From: JBAOHV01 sp963714875
GTDB lineage: Bacteria > Actinomycetota > Acidimicrobiia > Acidimicrobiales > Microtrichaceae
NCBI GenBank assembly: GCA_963714875.1
Contig: CAVQQI010000010.1
Location: 1-64,000 of the forward strand
Direction: 5' to 3'
DNA: 64,000 bases
A program made the translations under genes and the position numbers. This document shows, one piece after another, positions 49,632 to 57,882 of this stretch. The notes beneath the pieces were generated by a model, which was not told the DNA's origin, did not search any database, and saw only the letters and a program-made list of their open reading frames with translations. How positions within the stretch are numbered: the stretch's first letter is position 1; every line of letters begins with the position of its first letter.

Positions 49632-51041
49632 TCAGGCGCTGGCTCCCGAGCGCGACGGCCCCTGCTGACGCGAGCCACTTCGTGACCCGCCGCCGGAGGA
49701 CCGCTGGCCACCCCCGCTCTTGGGCCCACTGCTCCTGGGGCCGCCGTTCTTGGATCCGGCCCGCTTGGGTCGACGACCGTTGCCGCCCCGTCCACCCCCG
49801 GAACGACCCCTGCCGTTGCCACCCGGCGCGCCGTTGCGCTGTTGGGTGGGGCGGGGTGCCGGCGCGACGAAGGGCTCGCCCTCGGTCAGCTGGTCCGGTG
49901 CCGGCGCAAGCACGTCGATCTTGCGGCCCAGACCGCGCTGCTGGCGGGTCATCTCACGACGCTGCTCGTCGCTCACCAGGCTGATCACCGTGCCCGCTGC
50001 CCCTGCACGTCCGGTGCGACCTGAGCGGTGCACGTAGTCCTTGGCATCCTCGGACGGGTCGAAGTGGATGACGCAGGACACGCCGTCGACGTGGATGCCG
50101 CGGGCGGCCACGTCGGTGGCGATGATCGCCCGGGCGCGCCCGCCGCGGAAGTCCTCGAGCGCTCGCTCTCGCTGGTTCTGGCTGCGGTCGCCGTGGATCG
50201 CCACCGCGGCGACGCCACGGCTGCCCAGCTGCTTGGCCACGCGGTCGGCGCCTCGCTTGGTGCGACAGAACACGATGGTCGGGCCGGTGCGCGACACGAT
50301 GCGGGCGACCAGGTCGACGCGATCGGGACGTTCGACCGACCAGTAGAGATGCTCGGCGGTGTCGCCGTCAGGATCGGCGCCGGCCTCCTCGTGCTTCACG
50401 GGGTCGTGCATGTAGCGGCGGATGATGACGTCGACGTCGCCGTCGAGCGTCGCGGAGAAGAGCAGGGTCTGACGGGGGGTCGCGCAGGCATCGAGCAGGC
50501 GCTTGACCTCGGGCAGGAAGCCCATGTCGGCCATGCGGTCGGCCTCGTCGAGCACGACCATGTCGACCTCGCCCAGGCGCACGTGGCCCTGGTTGATCAG
50601 GTCGGCCAGGCGGCCCGGGCAGGCCACCGCGACGTCGACGCCCTTGCGCAGGGCACGCAGCTGGTTGCCGAAGCCGACGCCCCCGTAGAAGGCCTCGACC
50701 GTCTGATCGGGGTGCGCCAGCTGTCGCAGCTCGTCGCAGATCTGTGCGGCGAGCTCACGTGTGGGGGCGAGCACCAGGGCTCGTGGGTGGTGCGGCCGGG
50801 CCCGCTGCACCCGCTGCATGAGCGGGATGCCGAACGCCAGGGTCTTGCCGGCACCGGTGGGGGCACGGCCACAGACGTCCCGACCCTCCATGGCCGCCGG
50901 AATCGTGGCGGTCTGGATGGGGAACGGCGCAGCGATGCCGCGAGCGGCAAGTGACCGGGCCAGCTCGGCGGGGACGCCGAGCGACTCGAAGGTGGTGGTG
51001 GGGACGGCGTCGGTCGACGCGTCCGCAGGGGTGGATGACAC
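49632..51041 (-). CDS. DEAD-box RNA helicase
   Basis: The product has 469 residues. Motifs in order are Q motif FPIQTATIPAAM, I APTGAGKT, Ia PTRELAAQ, Ib CPGRLADL, II VLDEADRM, III FSATLDG, IV IVFCRTKRGAD, V ATDVAARGIHV and VI HRSGRTGRAG. The C-terminal 80 residues are rich in Gly, Arg and Ser (GGNGRGRSGGGRGGNGRRPK), an RNA-binding tail. It is probably cold- or stress-related in RNA remodelling. The start is GTG 51041 with GGAG 7 bases upstream, and a long gene-free leader lies before it. Confidence 0.95.
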   Translation of the reverse strand: MSSTPADASTDAVPTTTFESLGVPAELARSLAARGIAAPFPIQTATIPAAMEGRDVCGRAPTGAGKTLAFGIPLMQRVQRARPHHPRALVLAPTRELAAQICDELRQLAHPDQTVEAFYGGVGFGNQLRALRKGVDVAVACPGRLADLINQGHVRLGEVDMVVLDEADRMADMGFLPEVKRLLDACATPRQTLLFSATLDGDVDVIIRRYMHDPVKHEEAGADPDGDTAEHLYWSVERPDRVDLVARIVSRTGPTIVFCRTKRGADRVAKQLGSRGVAAVAIHGDRSQNQRERALEDFRGGRARAIIATDVAARGIHVDGVSCVIHFDPSEDAKDYVHRSGRTGRAGAAGTVISLVSDEQRREMTRQQRGLGRKIDVLAPAPDQLTEGEPFVAPAPRPTQQRNGAPGGNGRGRSGGGRGGNGRRPKRAGSKNGGPRSSGPKSGGGQRSSGGGSRSGSRQQGPSRSGASA

Positions 51042-51373
51042 AGATGCTCCAATTGCGTGTTCGGGTGCCCCGGAGGGGGCAGCGCCCGATGGTCGGACGC
51101 GGGGGACTCGTTCCGACGGGAAGAGGCAACACCGTCAGGGGATGGACTGGCCGGGCGCCGGCACCGGACGCTCCGTCCCGCCCGGCCGGTGAGATCTGCT
51201 GATCTCGCTGCCTGCGGCGGTGGACCGTGTCAACGCTGCCTCTCAGCGCATCTCCGACCAGTGAAGGTTCCACCGTACCCCGACTCGACGCCCCGACCCG
51301 CAACAGGTGACCGACGACACCACCGGACCGACAGCCGGGCTCCGGCACCGAGGGCCCACTACGGTCCGCCGAC
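51042..51373. other. 332-bp divergent spacer upstream of the DEAD-box helicase
   Basis: No gene is supported. The region probably holds the helicase promoter and a long 5' leader, as is usual for cold-inducible DEAD-box genes, and the promoter of the divergent membrane protein gene at 51374. GATCTGCTGATCTC near 51190 is a short repeat of GATCT. No strong palindrome or conserved riboswitch pattern was recognised. Confidence 0.5.
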
Positions 51374-51883
51374 GTGTCTGGGAACCAGGGGTCACCACGT
51401 CGTCACACGCCACGCCGCCAACGCCTGCGACGACCGACGCTGGTTGCGGCGCCGCTGTTCATCATCGGCGTGATGGGGTGCACCGCGGCACTCGCAGCAG
51501 CGCTGTGGGGCGCGTGGAACCCCGATGCCCTGGACGGCACCTTCTTCACCGTCGAGATCGTGTCGTTGGCGCTCGGCCTGGGAGCGTTCGTCGCAGCCAG
51601 CGGCTGCTTCGTCGACATCGACCCCGATCGGCGCACGGTCCGCGACGTGATCGGCTGGATCACCGTGCGTCGCATCGACCAGGACCGGATCGTGACCGCA
51701 CGGGTCAGGGCCGGGGCGTGGCGGTGGTTCGAGCTCGAGCTCGACGACGGCACGTTGCTGGTCGTGGCAGGCAGCTCACCGGCGCAGTTCCCGAGCCGAC
51801 TGCTGCCGGGCGCCGCAGAACGCGATCTCGCGGACCTGGATCTGCTGATGGGCGTGCCCGGTGCGCCCCTGGGACCGGACTGA
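51374..51883 (+). CDS. Two-pass membrane protein, unknown function
   Basis: The product has 169 residues, starting at GTG 51374. A basic N-terminus (SPRRHTPRRQRLRRP) precedes two membrane helices (TLVAAPLFIIGVMGCTAALAAALWG and VSLALGLGAFVAASGCFVDI). The remaining part (RRTVRDVIGWITVRRIDQDRIVTARVRAGAWRWFELELDDGTLLVVAGSS) is a beta-rich cytosolic domain resembling a bacterial PH domain. I do not recognise a specific family. A hairpin follows 15 bp after the stop. Confidence 0.7.
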   Translation: MSGNQGSPRRHTPRRQRLRRPTLVAAPLFIIGVMGCTAALAAALWGAWNPDALDGTFFTVEIVSLALGLGAFVAASGCFVDIDPDRRTVRDVIGWITVRRIDQDRIVTARVRAGAWRWFELELDDGTLLVVAGSSPAQFPSRLLPGAAERDLADLDLLMGVPGAPLGPD

Positions 51884-51898
51884 TCGGAGCGGGACACG

Positions 51899-51923
51899 CC
51901 GCTCCCGACCGACGTGGGAGCGG
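51899..51923 (+). terminator. Hairpin terminator
   Basis: CCGCTCCC (51899-51906) pairs perfectly with GGGAGCGG (51916-51923) around a 9-base loop, 15 bases after the stop of the membrane protein gene. No T-tract follows. Confidence 0.55.
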
Positions 51924-52026
51924 GAGTGCGGCGCTGCGTGGCTGGGCTGCGACGTGCGCGCCGGAGCGCGGCGCGCTTCACTGGTGACCACATGACCTAC
52001 CGGCCCCATGCGGCGTGCGAGCGATC

Positions 52027-52608
52027 ATGACCGATCCCGACCCGGCCGCCGAACCCGATCCGGCTGCCGGTACCGACGCGGCAGCCGAGCCCGGCCTGCC
52101 GGCGATGGCGCCCCCGTCGCGACCACGCCGCCGCCGGCCGCTTCCCGAGGTACCGACCCTGGTGCAGCTCGGGCTCCGACCGCGCACCATGTTGCTGCGC
52201 GGCCTCTTCGGGCGATGCCCCGCCTGCGGCGGCCGACACCTGTTCCACCGGTACTTCACCATGGTCGATCGGTGTCCGACCTGCTCGCTGCGCTTCGAGC
52301 GGATCGAGGGACACTGGATCGGGGCCATCGGGGTGAACACCGTGTGCGTCATGGGGCTCATGCTCATCGTGTTGTTCGCAGTGACGTTCTCGTTCTTCCC
52401 CGATCCCCCACCGACCTGGCCGCTGATGACCGCCGAGATCGTCATCGCCACGCTGGGCACGCTCGTGTTCTTCCCCGCCTCGCGCACGCTGTGGTCGGCG
52501 ATCGACCTGATGATGCGCCCGCTCAAACCCGGAGAGGTCGACCCCCGGTTCGTGCTCGTCGACCCGCTCCGTGACCGCACGCGCGCCCAGAAGCGCTGGA
52601 AGCGCTGA
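52027..52608 (+). CDS. DUF983 family zinc-ribbon membrane protein
   Basis: The product has 193 residues from ATG 52027. After an acidic, Pro/Ala-rich leader comes LLRGLFGRCPACGGRHLFHRYFTMVDRCPTCSLRFERIEGHWIGA, with two CxxC pairs (a zinc ribbon) characteristic of DUF983. Two membrane helices follow (NTVCVMGLMLIVLFAVTFSFF and LMTAEIVIATLGTLVFFPA). The C-terminus is basic and cytosolic. The function of DUF983 is unknown. It is on the same strand as the lipoprotein gene that follows. Confidence 0.88.
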   Translation: MTDPDPAAEPDPAAGTDAAAEPGLPAMAPPSRPRRRRPLPEVPTLVQLGLRPRTMLLRGLFGRCPACGGRHLFHRYFTMVDRCPTCSLRFERIEGHWIGAIGVNTVCVMGLMLIVLFAVTFSFFPDPPPTWPLMTAEIVIATLGTLVFFPASRTLWSAIDLMMRPLKPGEVDPRFVLVDPLRDRTRAQKRWKR

Positions 52609-52690
52609 CCTGTCGAGGCACCCAGGTCGGGCAGTTCTCCTCCCCCTCGCGCCCTTGCCGCACCAGCGCCGGCTCCGTACCGTGGTCGTG

Positions 52691-53554
52691 GTGCAGCGTC
52701 GACACCTGAGCATCATCGCCATGGTCCTGGTGATCGCCGTGACCGCCGCTGCCTGCGCCACATCGGCCGACACGACCGCCGTCGACGCGGTCGAGCCCGA
52801 CGACGCTGCCGGGGCACCCACGAGCACCATCGTCCGGGTCGAGCGCGGGTCGGACGCACCCACGACCACGACGGTCCTGCGCGCGTCGCAACAGGCGGAC
52901 GCGACGCTGGATCCCACCACCGTGCTCACCTCGCTGCTGGGGCAGTTCGCCGGGGACCCGGCGCTGGTGGCGCAGCTGGCCGACCTGGACGCGGTGGGCA
53001 TCGCGAACCTGTTGGGCATCGACCTGGCAGCGCTCCAGCAGCTCGGGTTGAACCCGGCGCAGCTCGCCGCGCTGGGCCAGGGCGTGCTGGCCAGCACCCC
53101 CGGGGTGCAGACGGAGCTGCTGTCCGGCGCGCCGGACCCCGCGGTGCTGCTGGGCCTGCTGGCCGGATCACTCGATCCCCAGTCCCTCGCCGACGGCACC
53201 ATCGCGACCATCGTGCAGGGGCTGCTCGCGTCCATCACCGGGCTGCGCATCGTGGTGTCGCCCGAGCTCACCGTCGATCTGGGTGAGCTGCTCGGCGACA
53301 TCGATCCCGAGGGTCTCGGACCGCTCGCGGCCAACCCTGCCAACGCTTCACTGCTGGCGCTGCTGACCAGCGCCTGGATCGGCTCCAACCCGCTGCTCGC
53401 CCGTCAGCTGTTGGCGAACCCGCTGCTGGACCCATCCCTGCGATCGCTCCTGCAGCAGTTGCAGGAGCTGAGCGGCTCGATCGGCGACACCGCACGCGAA
53501 GCGTTGCTCACCGCGCTGTACGAGTTGATCCCGGCGCTCGCCCCGAACCGCTGA
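52691..53554 (+). CDS. Lipoprotein with leucine-rich helical repeats, unknown function
   Basis: About 287 residues from GTG 52691; in-frame GTG codons at 52682 and 52688 are equally possible. The lipobox VTAAACATS anchors the protein, then comes a Thr-rich linker. The body is almost all short Leu/Ala helices with a loose repeat: LLGQFAGDPALVAQLADLDA, IANLLGIDLAALQQLGLN, QLAALGQGVLAST, LLGLLAGSLDPQSLAD and LLGDIDPEGLGPLAANPANA. No cysteines occur after the anchor. I do not recognise a family. It is convergent with the acyl-CoA ligase gene across 24 bp. Confidence 0.65.
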   Translation: MQRRHLSIIAMVLVIAVTAAACATSADTTAVDAVEPDDAAGAPTSTIVRVERGSDAPTTTTVLRASQQADATLDPTTVLTSLLGQFAGDPALVAQLADLDAVGIANLLGIDLAALQQLGLNPAQLAALGQGVLASTPGVQTELLSGAPDPAVLLGLLAGSLDPQSLADGTIATIVQGLLASITGLRIVVSPELTVDLGELLGDIDPEGLGPLAANPANASLLALLTSAWIGSNPLLARQLLANPLLDPSLRSLLQQLQELSGSIGDTAREALLTALYELIPALAPNR

Positions 53555-53578
53555 GCGAGATCGCCGGGCTACTCCGGC

Positions 53579-55393
53579 TCAGCTGTAGATCGCCTCGATC
53601 TCCGCAGCGAACCGGGCGTTGACGCCCCGACGCTTGAGCTTCGAGGTGGGGGTCAACAGCTCGGAGTCGGGCATCCACTCCTCGGTCAGGATCTGCACGC
53701 GCTTGACCGACTCGGCGCTGTTGAACCCCGACATCGCCTCGGCGACACCCTCGTCGATGATCCGCTTGACCTCATCGAGGGCGGCGAACTCCTCGAGCGT
53801 GGTGAACTCGATCCCGTGCTGGGCGGCCCACCCCGGAGCCACCTCGGCGTCGAGCACGACGAGCGCCGAGACGAAGGGACGGTTGTCGCCGATCACGGCA
53901 GCCTGCCCGATCAGCGGAACGGTCTTCAACGCAGCCTCGAGGTTCGCCGGCGACAGGTTCTTGCCACCAGCGGTGATGATGAGCTCCTTCTTGCGGTCGA
54001 CGATGCGCAGGTACCCGTCCTCGTCGATCTCACCGATGTCGCCCGAGTGCAGCCACCCGTCGTCGTCGATGGCCTCGGCGGTCTTCTCCGGGTCGTTCAG
54101 GTAGCCCTGGAACACCAGCCCACCGCGACAGCACACCTCGCCGTCGTCGAAGATCGCCAGCTCGACGCCGGGCAGCGCCCTGCCGACCGTGCCCGGCTTC
54201 ACCTTGAAGCGCTCGAAGGTCATCGGGCCGGTGTTCTCGCTCATGCCGTACACCTCGGCCAGCGGGATGCCGATCGCGCGGAACCAGGTGATCAGCTGCG
54301 CCGGGATCGGCGCTGCGCCGGTCACGGCGACCTCGCACTCGTCGAGCCCGACCAGCTGGCGCACGGTCGAGAAGGCGACGTCGTCGAGGAACTGGTAGGT
54401 GGCGATCTCGTCCTCGGTCGCCGTGCCCCAGGTCATCTTCTCCTGGATCGGGATGGCAGCAGCGACCGCGTCGTTGAACTTCTCGGCCTTCTCCGGATCC
54501 GCAGCGAGCGCTGCGGTGACACCGGCGTAGAGCTTCTCCCAGACGCGTGGCACGCCGAACACGACGTTCGGGTGCACCTCGCCCAGGAAGGTCGTCAGCA
54601 TGGACGTCTCCGGGCAGGTCGACACCTCGATGCCGGCGCCGAGCAGCATGTAGTGCGACACCATCCGCTCTGCGATGTGCGCCATCGGCAGGTAGGACAC
54701 GACCCGCTTGCCGGCCAGGTCGTCACGATCCCAGCCGTAGACCGGCAGGAACGCCTCCATCGTCCACACGATGTTGTAGTGCGACAGCATCACACCCTTG
54801 GGGTTGCCCGTGGTGCCGGACGTGTAGATGATCGTGGCCAGGTCGTCGGGCGACGCGTTCTTCGATGCCTCGACCAGGTCCAACGGCTCGGCATCGGTCA
54901 GCACGTGATGGCCGACGACGCCGTCGGGCAGTTCCGGCGGTGCGACGATCGTGACGATCGTGTCCAGCTCGGGCAGTTGGTCGCGAACCTCGAGGAACTT
55001 CGCCATGAAGCCCTCGTTCTCGACGATGGCGACCTTCGCACCGCAGTGACCGGCGAGGTAGGCGACCTGGTCGGCCGAGGACGAGTTGTAGATCGACACC
55101 GGGGTGGCTCCCAGCAACATGACCGCCAGATCGAGCCAGTGGAACTCCGGGATGTTGCGCATCATCAACACGACCCGGTCGCCGCGCTCGACCCCGAGAC
55201 CGCGGAGTCCGGCTGCTGCTCGTGCAGCGGAGTCGGCCATCTCGGCGAAGGTCATCGACGCCCACTGGTCCGCGCCCGACATCCATCGCAGCGCGGTGCG
55301 CTCGCCGTGGTTCTGCAGCGTGGTCAGGAACTCGGTGACGGCGGTGCGGCCGGCCACCATCTCGTCGATCTGGTCCTTGGTCAGCTCGGACAT
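53579..55393 (-). CDS. Long-chain fatty-acid-CoA ligase (FadD15-like)
   Basis: The product has 604 residues from ATG 55393. ANL motifs are IIYTSGTTGNPKGVMLSHYN, LPMAHIAERM, GVPRVWEKLYAGV, VTGAAPIPAQL, EVYGMSENTGP, GWLHSGDIG, IVDRKKELIITAGGKNLSPAN and a C-terminal TSKLKRRGVNARFAAEIEAIY. The VPRVWEKLY and MAHIAER segments mark the long-chain acyl-CoA synthetase group (AMP-binding, about 600 residues). It activates fatty acids for degradation or lipid synthesis. It is divergent from a thiolase gene, with a palindromic operator between them. Confidence 0.93.
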   Translation of the reverse strand: MSELTKDQIDEMVAGRTAVTEFLTTLQNHGERTALRWMSGADQWASMTFAEMADSAARAAAGLRGLGVERGDRVVLMMRNIPEFHWLDLAVMLLGATPVSIYNSSSADQVAYLAGHCGAKVAIVENEGFMAKFLEVRDQLPELDTIVTIVAPPELPDGVVGHHVLTDAEPLDLVEASKNASPDDLATIIYTSGTTGNPKGVMLSHYNIVWTMEAFLPVYGWDRDDLAGKRVVSYLPMAHIAERMVSHYMLLGAGIEVSTCPETSMLTTFLGEVHPNVVFGVPRVWEKLYAGVTAALAADPEKAEKFNDAVAAAIPIQEKMTWGTATEDEIATYQFLDDVAFSTVRQLVGLDECEVAVTGAAPIPAQLITWFRAIGIPLAEVYGMSENTGPMTFERFKVKPGTVGRALPGVELAIFDDGEVCCRGGLVFQGYLNDPEKTAEAIDDDGWLHSGDIGEIDEDGYLRIVDRKKELIITAGGKNLSPANLEAALKTVPLIGQAAVIGDNRPFVSALVVLDAEVAPGWAAQHGIEFTTLEEFAALDEVKRIIDEGVAEAMSGFNSAESVKRVQILTEEWMPDSELLTPTSKLKRRGVNARFAAEIEAIYS

Positions 55394-55522
55394 GGGTCCC
55401 CCTGGAGACGCTCGTGGCCCGCGATCGGTCTGCCGGCCGGCTCTGATCGTGCGAACTCTACTTCGGTGAACGGCGTCACTGCACCGCGCGCGTTGACCAA
55501 GTGGCGGGCGCCGAACCAAACT

Positions 55523-55540
55523 CTTGACCGGTCGGTCAAG
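55523..55540. promoter_or_regulatory. Palindromic operator between acyl-CoA ligase and thiolase genes
   Basis: CTTGACC-GGTC-GGTCAAG is a near-perfect 18-bp palindrome with 7-bp arms. It lies 44 bp upstream of the thiolase ATG and contains TTGACC, which may also be the -35 element. Its form is like sites of TetR-family lipid regulators (FadR- or KstR-type). No such regulator gene is adjacent, so the binding protein is probably encoded elsewhere. Confidence 0.65.
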
Positions 55541-55583
55541 TTGGCCGTTCCGGGGGACACCTTTCGATCCAGGAGACACCCAC

Positions 55584-56792
55584 ATGCCAGAGGCAGTGAT
55601 CATCGACGTCGTGCGGACCGCGGGCGGCAGGCGCAACGGAGCACTTGCCGGCTGGCATCCGGTCGATCTGGCCGCCGAGACCCTCAAGGCGCTGGCCGAC
55701 CGCAACGACCTGGACCCGGCGCTGGTCGACGACGTCATCATGGGCTGCGTCATGCAGGCGGGCGCCCAGGCGCTGAACGTCGGACGCAACGCCGTGCTGG
55801 CTGCCGGATGGCCCGAGTCGGTCCCCGCCACCACGATCGACCGCCAGTGCGGGTCCTCCCAGCAGGCGTACCACTTCGCCGCGCAGGGCGTGATGGCCGG
55901 AGCGTACGACGTCGCGATCGCCGCAGGCGTCGAGGTGATGAGCCTGGTGCCGATGGGCGCCTCGATCTCCAAGCACGTCGGCTTCCCGTTCGGCGCCGCG
56001 GCCGACCGCTACAGCGACGTCGAGCTGCTCGAGGGTCATCCGGGCTTGATCGGCCAGGGCATGTCGGCCGAGGTCATCGCGAACGAGTGGGGTCTCAGCC
56101 GTGAGGATCTGGACGCCTTCGGCGCCCGCTCGCAGATGCTCGCCGAGCAGGCTGCCGACGAGGGCCGGTTCGACAACGAGATCGTGCCCGTGCGCTCGAA
56201 GATCCGGGACAAGGAGACCGGCGAGGTCAAGGTCCTGGACACGATGCACACCCGCGACGAGGGCATCCGCCCCGGCACCACCGCCGACGGTCTGGCGAAG
56301 CTGAAGCCCGCGTTCCTGCCCGAGGGCAAGGTCACCGCCGGCAACAGCTCCCAGATCTGCGACGGCGCCTCAGCCGCGCTCATCATGAGCGCCGACAAGG
56401 CCAAGGAGCTGGGTCTGACCCCGCGTGCGAAGTTCCGCAGCTTCGCGCTCGCCGGTGTCGACCCCGTGCGCATGCTCACCGGGCCGATCCCCTCCACCAC
56501 CAAGGCGCTCGAGAAGGCCGGTCTGACCATCGACGACATGGACCACATCGAGATCAACGAGGCCTTCGCCTCGGTCGTGCTGGCCTGGGAGAAGGAGCAC
56601 CACCCGGACATGGCGAAGGTGAACCCCAACGGCGGCGCCATCGCGCTGGGTCACCCGCTCGGCGGCTCGGGCACCAAGCTGCTGGCCACGATGCTCAACG
56701 AGATGGAGCGCTCCGGCGGTCGCCTGGGCCTGCAGACCATGTGCGAGGGTGGCGGCCTGGCCAACGCCACCATCATCGAACGCCTGGGCTGA
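55584..56792 (+). CDS. Acetyl-CoA acetyltransferase / thiolase
   Basis: The product has 402 residues from ATG 55584, with AGGAG 8 bases upstream. The thiolase triad is complete: C89 in TIDRQCGSSQQA, H357 in ALGHPLGGSGTK and C387 in QTMCEGGGLAN, and NEAFASV is present. It condenses or cleaves acyl-CoA with CoA. The sequence is of the AtoB/FadA group, and biosynthetic or degradative direction is not determined by it. Shared control with the divergent acyl-CoA ligase suggests fatty-acid beta-oxidation. A strong hairpin terminator follows. Confidence 0.93.
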   Translation: MPEAVIIDVVRTAGGRRNGALAGWHPVDLAAETLKALADRNDLDPALVDDVIMGCVMQAGAQALNVGRNAVLAAGWPESVPATTIDRQCGSSQQAYHFAAQGVMAGAYDVAIAAGVEVMSLVPMGASISKHVGFPFGAAADRYSDVELLEGHPGLIGQGMSAEVIANEWGLSREDLDAFGARSQMLAEQAADEGRFDNEIVPVRSKIRDKETGEVKVLDTMHTRDEGIRPGTTADGLAKLKPAFLPEGKVTAGNSSQICDGASAALIMSADKAKELGLTPRAKFRSFALAGVDPVRMLTGPIPSTTKALEKAGLTIDDMDHIEINEAFASVVLAWEKEHHPDMAKVNPNGGAIALGHPLGGSGTKLLATMLNEMERSGGRLGLQTMCEGGGLANATIIERLG

Positions 56793-56833
56793 GCGGCCTC
56801 GCCCGGGACGACCCGGACGCGGGATCAGACCGA

Positions 56834-56869
56834 ACAGGGCCTCCGGTAGATTGCTGCCGGAGGCCCTGT
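56834..56869 (+). terminator. Strong hairpin terminator after thiolase
   Basis: ACAGGGCCTCCGG (56834-56846) pairs perfectly with CCGGAGGCCCTGT (56857-56869) over 13 bp around a 10-base loop, 42 bases after the stop. It is the strongest hairpin of this type in the window. Confidence 0.8.
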
Positions 56870-56899
56870 CACGTCCGGGCCCGCGATGTCAGGAACCCG

Positions 56900-57274
56900 A
56901 TGGAAGAACTCGACACGGCCGACGAGGTCGAGCCACGGAGGTCCCGGCCCATCTGGGGCCGCTGGTGGTTCCTGCTGGCGCTGGTGATCGTGGTCGGGCT
57001 GGTGCTGTCGTCGTTCGTGGACACCGGCCCGGTCGCCACGGTGGGCGCGCTGCTGATGGGGCTGATCGTTTTCCGGAGCGGGTGGTTCTTCCTGCAGTCG
57101 TTCGCCACCCCGCCACCGCCACCGCCCGACCCGGGCACGTTGCGCAAGGTGAAGCTGGTCTACCGGTGCCCCAACTGCGGCACCGAGGTCCGGATGACCG
57201 CAGCGGTCACCGAGGATCCCGAGCCACCACGGCACTGCATGGACGACATGGAGCTCGTGTCCGGACCGGACTGA
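56900..57274 (+). CDS. Membrane protein with C-terminal zinc ribbon, unknown function
   Basis: The product has 124 residues from ATG 56900. An acidic leader is followed by two membrane helices (WWFLLALVIVVGLVLSSFV and ATVGALLMGLIVFRSGWFFLQSF), a proline run (PPPPPPDP) and a small domain YRCPNCGTEVRMTAAV...RHCMDD. The cysteines C-x2-C and a later HC could bind a metal (a rubredoxin-like or ribbon fold with a missing fourth ligand unless H counts). I do not recognise a family. It sits in the crgA-trpG neighbourhood on the opposite strand to crgA. Confidence 0.75.
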   Translation: MEELDTADEVEPRRSRPIWGRWWFLLALVIVVGLVLSSFVDTGPVATVGALLMGLIVFRSGWFFLQSFATPPPPPPDPGTLRKVKLVYRCPNCGTEVRMTAAVTEDPEPPRHCMDDMELVSGPD

Positions 57275-57303
57275 CTCGGCATCGCTGTCCGCACCCCATC
57301 CAC

Positions 57304-57354
57304 GGTCCACATGTTGTCCACAGGGTGGAACCGATATCCACAGAGTGTGGACAG
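57304..57354. promoter_or_regulatory. Cluster of DnaA boxes
   Basis: TTGTCCACA (57314-57322) matches the high-GC DnaA box consensus exactly. ATATCCACA (57334-57342) and, on the opposite strand, CTGTCCACA (57346-57354 inverted) each differ by one or two bases, and GGTCCACAT at 57304 is a weaker match. They lie in the 189-bp spacer between convergent genes (56900-57274 and crgA). The cluster is too small for oriC by itself but is consistent with a nearby origin or a DnaA titration site. Confidence 0.7.
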
Positions 57355-57388
57355 GCTGGGAGTTGTCACCCGACGATCATCTGGGCGT

Positions 57389-57405
57389 CATCTGACCGAC
57401 AGATG
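57389..57405. repeat. Inverted repeat CATCTG-ACCGA-CAGATG
   Basis: Perfect 6-bp arms with a 5-base spacer lie 59 bp from the crgA stop. The half-sites are the same as in the palindrome at the TetR start (43454-43467) but with different spacing. It may be a weak terminator for the convergent genes. Confidence 0.4.
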
Positions 57406-57463
57406 GGGCCACCGTCGGGACGCCGGCGGTCCGAACCCGCAACCGGGACGCGAACCGTGTGGG

Positions 57464-57820
57464 TCAGCGGTACTGCGTCGCCGCCATGATGCCGGCCAGG
57501 ATCGACACCAGACCTGCCACCAGGTACCAGCCGTTGCCGCCGTTGGCCGATCCCGGCAGGACCTCCATGTAGTTCAGGATGATCAACAGGAGTCCGAGTA
57601 TCCACAGGCCGAACATCGCGACCGGTACCCACTTGGGGCTGGGCCGGTGCTGACGATCCGCCACCGGGGCCGGGGTGTGACGCGCCGGGGTGGTCTGCTG
57701 CGCCTTGGCCTTGGCCTTCGCCTTGGGGGGAACGACCTTGTCGGGCTTCGACACGGGCGCCGCAGATGAGGGGGCCTGGTCCGCATCGGTGCCGACCTTG
57801 CGCTTCGCCGGGTTCGCCAT
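57464..57820 (-). CDS. crgA: Cell division protein CrgA
   Basis: The product has 118 residues. The N-terminal half is basic, Pro/Ala/Lys-rich and disordered (KPDKVVPPKAKAKAKAQQTTPARH). The C-terminal half has two membrane helices (WVPVAMFGLWILGLLLIILNY, 64-84, and WYLVAGLVSILAGIMAATQYR, 98-118) separated by a short external loop, the CrgA layout. CrgA joins the divisome and links FtsZ, FtsQ, FtsI and PBPs. Identification rests on topology, the SPKWVPVAMF start of helix 1 and the position next to trpG and the PASTA kinase, exactly as around crgA in Mycobacterium and Streptomyces. Confidence 0.88.
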   Translation of the reverse strand: MANPAKRKVGTDADQAPSSAAPVSKPDKVVPPKAKAKAKAQQTTPARHTPAPVADRQHRPSPKWVPVAMFGLWILGLLLIILNYMEVLPGSANGGNGWYLVAGLVSILAGIMAATQYR

Positions 57821-57882
57821 GGCGACAGGATAGACGGAACCGGTGCTGCGCCGGCCGGGCGCTGCATCTAGCGTGACCGGCC

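Noticed and set aside
57275..57463. oriC
   Set aside because: There are only three to four DnaA boxes, no AT-rich unwinding region, and no dnaA or dnaN adjacent.
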